Assembly (NCBI GenBank): GCA_947474415.1 | Contig: CANJKD010000152.1 | Location: forward strand, 1-6,377 | Source: Burkholderiales bacterium | GTDB taxonomy: Bacteria; Pseudomonadota; Gammaproteobacteria; Burkholderiales; Burkholderiaceae_C | DNA: 6,377 nucleotides | Direction: 5' to 3' | Shown here: positions 1-6,377 of the stretch, in pieces | Layout: every line of letters begins with the position of its first letter | How positions within the stretch are numbered: the first letter of the stretch is position 1 | The notes under the pieces: generated by a model | What the model was told of the DNA's origin: nothing | Databases searched by the model: none | The model's input: the letters and a program-made list of their open reading frames with translations, nothing else | Program-made: the position numbers and the translations under genes

Positions 1-140
1 ATGTCGGCAATGCCACCCGGGCCGAAGGGCACGATCAGCGTGATCGGCCGGTTCGGGTAGCCGGCTTGGGCCGCTGCCGGGTCCGCAGCCAACGTGGCCA
101 GGGTGGCCAGCAAGACCGTGGTCAGGCCTCGACGCCGCAT
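1..140 (-). CDS. Bug/TctC-family periplasmic substrate-binding protein, N-terminus (partial)
   Basis: Only the first 46 residues are in the window. They show a signal peptide: MRRRG as the positive n-region, a hydrophobic core TTVLLATLATLAA, and a likely signal peptidase I site after Ala26 (AQA-GYP). The mature start YPNRPITLIVPFGPGGIAD has the P-x-RPI-x-x-IVPF-x-PGG-x-D pattern typical of the Bug (Bordetella uptake gene) receptors, COG3181, the extracytoplasmic binding proteins of tripartite tricarboxylate transporters. In this context the ligand could be protocatechuate or a related aromatic or dicarboxylic acid, as for TphC with terephthalate in Comamonas, but many Bug genes are orphans and the ligand cannot be read from this piece. 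ATG 140 has GAGGAG 5 nt upstream and overlaps the end of the aldo/keto reductase by 19 nt in another frame, so it belongs to the same transcript. Confidence 0.88.
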   Translation of the reverse strand, partial: MRRRGLTTVLLATLATLAADPAAAQAGYPNRPITLIVPFGPGGIAD

Positions 141-1138
141 CTGAGCTCCTCGGTGTCGATTTCGGCTTGCGTGGTGGCGTTGTAGCGCGCACCGGTCACG
201 GTGCGTTCATTGATGAGCGCGCTCAGCCGGTCGCGTTGCGATGCGCTCAGGCGCACCGCTTCGGCACTGAGATCTTCTTCCAGGTGGTCGATGCGCGTGG
301 TGCCCGGAATGGGAACGATGTGCTCGCCCTGCGCCAGCAGCCAGGCCAACGACAACTGCGCCATGCTGCAAGCGGCCTCGTTCGCGATGGCCTCGAGGCC
401 GTTGAGCAGCCGCAGGTTGGCGGCGTAGGCGTCAGGCTGAAAGCGCGGCATGCCACGGCGAATGTCGTTTGCGTCGAAGGCCGACACGTCTTGCAGGCGC
501 CCGGTGAGGAAGCCGCGCGCGACCGGGCTGAACGCCACCAGCGTGGCGCCAATGTCGCGGCAGGCCTGCAGCACCGCGATTTCCGGGTTGCGCGTCCAGA
601 GCGAATACTCGGTCTGCACCGCGACGATCGGGTGTACCGCGTGCGCCCGCAGCAGCGTGGCCGCCGACACCTCGGAAAGCCCGAGCGCGCGCACTTTGCC
701 TTCGCGCACCAGCTCGGCCATCGCGCCCACGCTGTCCTCGATCGGCACGCGTCGGTCCCAGCGGTGCAGGTAATACAGGTCGATCACTTCGGTCTGCAGG
801 CGGCGCAGGCTGTCTTCGCAATTGCGCTTCAAGGCCTCGGGCCGGCCGTCGATGACGCGCTTCACGCCGTCGTCGAATGCCACACCGGCCATGCCGCCCT
901 TGCTGGCCAGCGTGAACTTCGAGCGATGGTCTTTCAGTACCTGCCCGACCAGGGTTTCGTTGGCGCCGAAGCCGTACAGCGCGGCGGTGTCGAACATCGT
1001 CACGCCGATGTCGAGCGCGCGCAGCAGCAAGCGCTCGGCGTCTGCAGGCGGTGGCGGCGCACCGTAGGCGTGGCTCAGGTTCATGCAGCCGAGGCTGATG
1101 GAAGAAACGTCGAAGGGGCCGATGCGGCGTGAGTTCAA
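122..1138 (-). CDS. Aldo/keto reductase (COG0667 type)
   Basis: A 338-residue NAD(P)H-dependent aldo/keto reductase (PF00248, TIM barrel, cytosolic). With TTG 1138 as residue 1, the catalytic tetrad is visible: Asp50 and Tyr55 in MFDTAALYGFGANE, Lys80 in LASKGG, and His125 in DLYYLHRWD. The NADPH-binding part is present as VAFSPVARGFLTGR and VPIPGTTRIDHLEEDL near the C-terminus. Full-length for the family, with no break. The resemblance is to the YakC/AKR13-like group, which reduces varied aldehydes and ketones; the substrate is not predictable. It follows ligC by 78 nt and is probably at the operon's 3' part, so it may act on an aromatic aldehyde feeding protocatechuate or on a reactive semialdehyde, but this is inference. 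The start is unusual (TTG, see the ribosome-binding site). Its last 19 nt overlap the following binding-protein gene. Confidence 0.88.
   Translation of the reverse strand: MNSRRIGPFDVSSISLGCMNLSHAYGAPPPPADAERLLLRALDIGVTMFDTAALYGFGANETLVGQVLKDHRSKFTLASKGGMAGVAFDDGVKRVIDGRPEALKRNCEDSLRRLQTEVIDLYYLHRWDRRVPIEDSVGAMAELVREGKVRALGLSEVSAATLLRAHAVHPIVAVQTEYSLWTRNPEIAVLQACRDIGATLVAFSPVARGFLTGRLQDVSAFDANDIRRGMPRFQPDAYAANLRLLNGLEAIANEAACSMAQLSLAWLLAQGEHIVPIPGTTRIDHLEEDLSAEAVRLSASQRDRLSALINERTVTGARYNATTQAEIDTEELRCGVEA
146..151 (-). promoter_or_regulatory. Ribosome-binding site of the binding-protein gene, inside the aldo/keto reductase
   Basis: GAGGAG sits 5 nt before the ATG at 140 and lies within the Glu-Glu codons near the end of the aldo/keto reductase. 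It supports the overlapping start of the next gene and translational coupling. Confidence 0.65.
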
Positions 1139-1145
1139 GAGCAAG

Positions 1146-1149
1146 CTCC
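1146..1149 (-). promoter_or_regulatory. Ribosome-binding site deciding the aldo/keto reductase TTG start
   Basis: GGAG lies 7 nt upstream of the TTG at 1138. No ATG is available near the N-terminus, and the other in-frame TTG at 1144 is only one base from this GGAG, too close for initiation. The site therefore favours 1138 as the start. Confidence 0.6.
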
Positions 1150-1189
1150 GTCAATGGGGTGGCGGCGGCAGACCGGCGTGTGGTGCTGC

Positions 1190-1210
1190 GGCGCCCGACG
1201 TTCAGGCGCC
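1190..1210 (-). other. Small hairpin in the ligC to aldo/keto reductase spacer
   Basis: Two copies of the self-complementary hexamer GGCGCC, at 1190-1195 and 1205-1210, flank a 9-nt loop in the 78-nt spacer after ligC. The stem could form in the mRNA, but no T-run follows in the direction of transcription, so it is not a convincing intrinsic terminator. It might stabilise the 3' end of the upstream message or be chance in high-G+C DNA. Confidence 0.3.
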
Positions 1211-1216
1211 AGCCAT

Positions 1217-3515
<2,299 letters not shown>

Positions 3516-3526
3516 CGGGGTGCTCC

Positions 3527-4468
3527 TCAGCGGGCTTCTTCAGGCCAGTACAGGCGCATCGGGTTGTCGACCAGCAGCTTGCGCCGCAGTTCGGGCGTGG
3601 CCGCGATGTGCGGGATGAAGTCGACCAGCAGGCCGTCGTCGGGCATGTGGTCTTTCAGGTTCGGGTGCGGCCAGTCGGTGCCCCAGAGCACGCGGTCTGG
3701 GAAGGTCTCGACGATGCGGCGGGCGAAGGGCAACACGTCGCGGTACGCGGCCTGCTCGCCACGAAGTTGCCCAGGAAGCGCCTTCGGGCCGGTCAGGCTC
3801 AAACGCTCCGGGCAGCTCACCTTCGACCACACGTTGGGGTGCTCGCGCATGAACTTCACGAACAGCTCGAACTCGGGCCCGTCCACCGGCTTGCCCACAT
3901 CGGGCCGGCCCATGTGGTCGACGACGATCGTGGTCGCTAAATCATCAGAGACCGCCGTGAAGAAGTCCCACAGCTCGGGCAGGTCGACGGCCTCGAAGTA
4001 GATCACCACATGCCAGCCCAGCGGCCCGATGCGTGCGGCGATCTCCAACAGCTCTTCTTTCGGCGTGAAGTCGACCAGCCGCTTGACGAAGTTGAAGCGC
4101 ACGCCGCGAACACCGTTGGCGTGCATGGCCTGCAGTTCGTGGTCCGTCACGCCGCGCTTGACAGTGGCCACGCCGCGCGCCCTGCCGCCGCTGTGCACCA
4201 GCGCATCGACCATCGCGCGGTTGTCGGCGCCGTGGCAGGTGGCCTGCACGACCACGTTGCGCGCAAAGCCGAGGTGGTCGCGCAGGGCATAGAGCTGCTG
4301 CTTCGATGCGTCGCACGGCGTGTACTTGCGCTCGGGTGCGAACGGGAATTCGGCGCCGGGGCCGAACACATGGCAATGCGCGTCGACGGCGCCGGCCGGC
4401 ACCTTGAATTGCGGTGTTGAAGGGCCGGCACACCAGTCGAGCCAGCCGGGGGTTTTGGTGAAAGTCAT
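3527..4468 (-). CDS. ligI: 2-pyrone-4,6-dicarboxylate (PDC) hydrolase
   Basis: A 313-residue amidohydrolase-superfamily lactonase (PF04909/COG3618), LigI/PmdD type. It hydrolyses PDC reversibly to 4-oxalomesaconate in the cytosol and, in the characterised family, needs no metal. Visible motifs: VDAHCHVFGPGAEFPF with His31 and His33 at the end of strand 1, LRDHLGFARNVVVQATCHG (62-80), VRGVRFNFVKRLVD (120-133) with the substrate-binding arginines, HVVIYFEA (153-160), DHMGRPD with His185, and WGTDWPHPN with the catalytic Asp265. The final MRLYWPEE is also typical. It is about 20 residues longer than the 293-residue sphingomonad LigI, with an extra stretch near 225-245. ATG at 4468 is the natural start, matching the LigI His31/His33 numbering, but its Shine-Dalgarno is weak (GGGCGG inside the preceding inverted repeat), unlike its neighbours. 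Its stop overlaps the ligA ribosome-binding site. Confidence 0.97.
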   Translation of the reverse strand: MTFTKTPGWLDWCAGPSTPQFKVPAGAVDAHCHVFGPGAEFPFAPERKYTPCDASKQQLYALRDHLGFARNVVVQATCHGADNRAMVDALVHSGGRARGVATVKRGVTDHELQAMHANGVRGVRFNFVKRLVDFTPKEELLEIAARIGPLGWHVVIYFEAVDLPELWDFFTAVSDDLATTIVVDHMGRPDVGKPVDGPEFELFVKFMREHPNVWSKVSCPERLSLTGPKALPGQLRGEQAAYRDVLPFARRIVETFPDRVLWGTDWPHPNLKDHMPDDGLLVDFIPHIAATPELRRKLLVDNPMRLYWPEEAR

Positions 4469-4549
4469 ATCAGTACCGCCCGGCCGTACCGAAGGTACTG
4501 AGCGCTCCGTCGGGGGGCCGCGAACGAAGTGAGCGTGGGGGTTCCATTT
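4469..4549 (-). repeat. Intergenic spacer with nested inverted repeats, probably a decayed copy of a dispersed repeat
   Basis: This 81-nt spacer is the only sizeable gap before ligI. Reading on the plus strand, TCAGTACC (4470-4477) pairs perfectly with GGTACTGA (4494-4501), leaving a 16-nt loop. Inside it, GTACC (4486-4490) can instead pair with GGTAC (4494-4498) over a 3-nt GAA loop. The two hairpins share an arm and exclude each other. The part closer to the DUF1932 gene is rich in G and C runs (GGGGGG at 4512-4517, GTGGGGG at about 4535-4541) around GAACGAAGTGAGCG. From memory, similar C-run plus GGTACGGCCGGGCGGTACTGA-like sequences recur between genes in Comamonadaceae genomes, so I read this as a palindromic repeat inserted in the operon; a copy count was not possible. 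It ends one base before the ligI ATG. Confidence 0.6.
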
Positions 4550-5470
4550 CTAATCCTTCTTGACATGCTTGAGGATGCGGTCGGCCTCGGTGCGCCAGTC
4601 GCTCTGGCGCGCAAAGCCCGCGCTGCCCTTGACGCCGAACACGCCGTCGTCGGCCAGATCGGCGACCCACGCCTGACGCTCGGCCGTGCCCTGCGCCGAC
4701 CACGGCGCGAGGCCGATCTCGCGCACCGTCTCGGCCACCTCGCGCACTTCCTCGCTGCGGCGCCGGCCATGTTCGATGGCGCGCTGGAAGAAATACGCGC
4801 CCTGCTTCTCCCAGTCGACGCCGGGGAAGGTCTCGGTCAGCGACGCCAGCAGCTGGTCTTCGACGCCGTAAGCCCGCGCTGCCGTGAAGCTTTCGATGAC
4901 CATCGCCTCCAGTCCCTTGATCATCACGCTGCGGCACATCTTGGTGGCCGAAGCCACGCCGAGTTGGTCAGAGACGACCTTGGGGCTGAACCCCAGCGCG
5001 GCCAGGTGCGGCGCCAGTTCGGCAGCGTGCGAGCCGCCGAGCAGCAGCGGCACCTTGATGCGGTAGGGCGGGATCGATGTCATCACCGCGCCTTCCACAT
5101 AGGCGCCGCCCGCCGCGGCTATCAGCGCGGCGGCACGCCGCTTGGCGCCGGGCGAGGCGGAGTTGAGATCGACGAACCAGGTGCCTGCGCGAATCGCCGG
5201 CTCACAGGCCTGCGCCACCGGCACGGCCTGGCTGGCGGTCACGGCGCAGACGATGCAATCGGCCCGCGCGGCCAACTCTGCATGCGATGCGACCAGCGCC
5301 ACGCCGTGCGCCGCCGCGTGGTCGATCAAGGCACCGGCCTGTTGTGTGGCGAGCTTCAGGTCGCATGCGCTGACCTTCACGCCCTGCGCGCGCAGGTCTT
5401 CGGCGAGGATGCGGCCGACCTCGCCGTAGCCGACGAAACCGACATGCCATTGCCTTGAGTCCCTGTTCAT
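4550..5470 (-). CDS. NAD(P)-binding dehydrogenase, 6-phosphogluconate/beta-hydroxyacid dehydrogenase-like with DUF1932 C-terminal domain
   Basis: A 306-residue cytosolic protein. The N-terminus carries a Rossmann dinucleotide site, GFVGYGEVG (11-19), with an acidic Asp37 at the end of the second strand, which usually favours NAD+ over NADP+. DLNSASPGAKR (101-111) and the GVASATKMCRSVMIKG segment (170-185) follow; Lys176 lines up with the catalytic lysine of beta-hydroxyacid dehydrogenases. The remaining helical part (about 190-265) fits the DUF1932 domain (PF09130) found in putative 6-phosphogluconate dehydrogenase-like enzymes. The substrate is unknown. Its place between ligK and ligI suggests it acts on a hydroxy- or oxo-acid of the pathway or of a side branch, but that is inference. 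Start: ATG at 5470 has GAGG 6 nt upstream and begins just before the Rossmann strand; a TTG at 5512 would add 14 unconserved residues. It lies 48 nt after the ligK stop. Confidence 0.9.
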   Translation of the reverse strand: MNRDSRQWHVGFVGYGEVGRILAEDLRAQGVKVSACDLKLATQQAGALIDHAAAHGVALVASHAELAARADCIVCAVTASQAVPVAQACEPAIRAGTWFVDLNSASPGAKRRAAALIAAAGGAYVEGAVMTSIPPYRIKVPLLLGGSHAAELAPHLAALGFSPKVVSDQLGVASATKMCRSVMIKGLEAMVIESFTAARAYGVEDQLLASLTETFPGVDWEKQGAYFFQRAIEHGRRRSEEVREVAETVREIGLAPWSAQGTAERQAWVADLADDGVFGVKGSAGFARQSDWRTEADRILKHVKKD

Positions 5471-5518
5471 GCGTGACCTCGCTTCGTTCAAGCCTGCGCT
5501 ATTGCCGATCAAGGGTCG

Positions 5519-6208
5519 TCAATCGATGTACCGCAGGCCGGCCTTCTCCAGTGGCCCGCGCATGTTGTACATGTCCAGCCCGAGCACGCCAGCGGCCAGC
5601 TTGGCGCGCTTCTCGGCTTCGAAGGACTCGCGCTTTTCGGCCACATCGGCCACCTGCTGCGCGATGGCCGCAGGCACGACAACAACGCCATCGGCATCGG
5701 CAATCACCACGTCGCCCGGGTTCACCGCAGTGCCGGCGCAGACCACGGAAATGTTCACCGAGCCCAACGTCGCCTTGATCGTGCCCTTTGCGCTGATGGC
5801 GCGGCTAAAGACCGGGAAACCCATCTCCTGGAGTTCCTTCACGTCACGGCAACCGCCGTCGATGACCAGGCCTTTGGCGCCACGCGCCTGGAACGAGGTG
5901 GCCAGCAGGTCGCCGAAGAAGCCGTCGGTGTTGTCGGTGGTGCAGGCGGCCACCACCACATCGCCGGGCTGCAGCTGTTCAGCGGCCACGTGCATCATCC
6001 AGTTGTCACCGGGCTGCAGCAGCACGGTGACGGCCGTGCCGCAGAGTTGCGCCCCGGTGTACACCGGCCGCATGTACGGTTTCATCAGGCCGACGCGGCC
6101 CATCGCCTCGTGAATGGTGGCCACGCCGAAGCGCGCCAGCTTTTCGACGGCGGCCTTGTCGGCCCGCACGATGTTGCGTTTCACGATGCCCAGACCATTC
6201 ATGTCCAT
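5519..6208 (-). CDS. ligK: 4-carboxy-4-hydroxy-2-oxoadipate (CHA) aldolase
   Basis: A 229-residue class II (metal-dependent) pyruvate aldolase of the RraA-like fold, the LigK/ProA/PmdF type. It cleaves CHA to pyruvate and oxaloacetate, the last step of the pathway, and family members also decarboxylate oxaloacetate. Visible hallmarks are HEAMGRVGLMKPYMRP (33-48), LLQPGDNWMMHVAAEQ (63-78), GDLLATSFQARG (99-110) and the Arg121-Asp122 pair in DGGCRD, which in this family bind substrate and the divalent metal. The C-terminus KRAKLAAGVLGLDMY...AGLRYID matches the ProA ending. Length agrees with the usual 227-238. Start choice: ATG at 6208 lies 5 nt after an AGGGAAG ribosome-binding site formed by the end of ligJ. 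A GTG at 6214 overlaps the ligJ stop but would sit inside that site, and an ATG at 6202 is also possible. The gene is intact. Confidence 0.96.
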   Translation of the reverse strand: MDMNGLGIVKRNIVRADKAAVEKLARFGVATIHEAMGRVGLMKPYMRPVYTGAQLCGTAVTVLLQPGDNWMMHVAAEQLQPGDVVVAACTTDNTDGFFGDLLATSFQARGAKGLVIDGGCRDVKELQEMGFPVFSRAISAKGTIKATLGSVNISVVCAGTAVNPGDVVIADADGVVVVPAAIAQQVADVAEKRESFEAEKRAKLAAGVLGLDMYNMRGPLEKAGLRYID

Positions 6209-6210
6209 GA

Positions 6211-6377
6211 TCACTTCCCTTTCGCCTTGAGCGCCGCATCGAGGCGCGGGAACACGCGCCGCGCGTTGCCTTCGTAGACCATGTGCTTGTCTTGCGCACT
6301 GAGTTGCGTCGAAGCCTCGATGTAGCGCTTGGTGTCGTCGTAGTAATGGCCGGTCTCGGGGTCGATGCCGCGCACCG
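6211..6377 (-). CDS. ligJ: 4-oxalomesaconate hydratase, C-terminal end (partial)
   Basis: Only the last 54 residues and the TGA stop are present; the gene enters from the right edge. The tail has the pattern VRGIDPETGHYYDD followed by TKRYIEAS and then EGNARRVFPRLDAALK, which I recognise as the C-terminus of the LigJ/PmdE amidohydrolase-fold hydratases (family about 340 residues). In the protocatechuate 4,5-cleavage pathway LigJ is a cytosolic enzyme that adds water to the keto-carboxyhexenedioate made from 4-oxalomesaconate, giving 4-carboxy-4-hydroxy-2-oxoadipate, the substrate of the aldolase encoded next. The stop codon lies 2 nt before the preferred aldolase ATG, so the two genes are almost certainly co-transcribed and translationally coupled. 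The catalytic metal site is outside the window, so activity cannot be judged. Identity rests on the tail motifs and on the neighbourhood. Confidence 0.88.
   Translation of the reverse strand, partial: VRGIDPETGHYYDDTKRYIEASTQLSAQDKHMVYEGNARRVFPRLDAALKAKGK

Noticed and set aside
167..1132. Plus-strand open frame (321 codons) opposite the aldo/keto reductase
   Set aside because: Mirror of a gene with a complete catalytic tetrad; product is Arg/His/Ala/Val-rich without motifs.
1190..1210. GGCGCC hairpin as an intrinsic terminator after ligC
   Set aside because: Short stem, 9-nt loop and no T-run on the transcribed strand; the next gene follows in the same direction, so termination is not supported.
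4529..5458. Plus-strand open frame (309 codons) opposite the DUF1932 gene
   Set aside because: Antisense shadow of a gene with clear Rossmann motifs; no domain seen in the plus-strand product.
5471..5512. TTG start 14 codons upstream for the DUF1932 gene
   Set aside because: No good ribosome-binding site for it, and the ATG at 5470 has GAGG at 6 nt and suits the start of the Rossmann fold.
5471..5518. GAACGAAGCGAGG near the DUF1932 start as a second copy of the repeat seen before ligI (GAACGAAGTGAGCG)
   Set aside because: The similarity covers only about a dozen bases, without the G/C runs or the GTACC palindromes, and lies in the opposite orientation relative to the genes; probably chance.
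5469..6113. Plus-strand open frame (214 codons) opposite ligK
   Set aside because: Ser/Thr/Pro-rich shadow composition; the opposite strand encodes an aldolase with all family motifs.

Overview
The window is a compact, co-directional catabolic operon read entirely on the minus strand, so transcription runs from high to low coordinates. It encodes the protocatechuate 4,5-cleavage (meta-cleavage) pathway, called lig in sphingomonads and pmd in Comamonas. The high G+C content, the gene order (close to the Comamonas pmd order E-F-D-A-B-C), the Bug-type binding protein and a Comamonadaceae-looking intergenic repeat all suggest a betaproteobacterium of the Burkholderiales, probably Comamonadaceae. 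The genus cannot be fixed from this stretch.

Layout in transcription order: the C-terminal end of 4-oxalomesaconate hydratase (ligJ/pmdE, 6377-6211, cut by the window edge); 4-carboxy-4-hydroxy-2-oxoadipate aldolase (ligK/pmdF, 6208-5519); a DUF1932-type NAD-binding dehydrogenase of unknown role (5470-4550); an 81-nt spacer with nested inverted repeats (4549-4469); 2-pyrone-4,6-dicarboxylate hydrolase (ligI/pmdD, 4468-3527); the alpha and beta subunits of protocatechuate 4,5-dioxygenase (ligA/pmdA, 3515-3063; ligB/pmdB, 3060-2185); 4-carboxy-2-hydroxymuconate-6-semialdehyde dehydrogenase (ligC/pmdC, 2188-1217); a 78-nt spacer; an aldo/keto reductase (1138-122); and the start of a Bug/TctC-type periplasmic binding protein (140-1, cut by the window edge).

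Together LigAB opens protocatechuate, LigC oxidises the product to 2-pyrone-4,6-dicarboxylate (PDC), LigI hydrolyses PDC to 4-oxalomesaconate, LigJ hydrates the isomerised acid, and LigK splits it to pyruvate and oxaloacetate (or pyruvate plus CO2 products by its side decarboxylase activity). The isomerase (LigU/PmdU) acting between LigI and LigJ is not in this window and may lie upstream of ligJ. The parts not explained by the textbook pathway are the DUF1932 dehydrogenase, the aldo/keto reductase, the binding protein and the repeat in front of ligI.

Genes are tightly packed (overlaps or gaps from 2 to about 80 nt), most with a clear Shine-Dalgarno sequence, and no promoter or Rho-independent terminator is evident, so the promoter is presumably upstream of the window. 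No stretch over 300 bases lacks a gene. I saw no RNA gene, transposon or CRISPR array. The bulk of the window is a known pathway; the novelty is in the accessory genes and the ligI leader.
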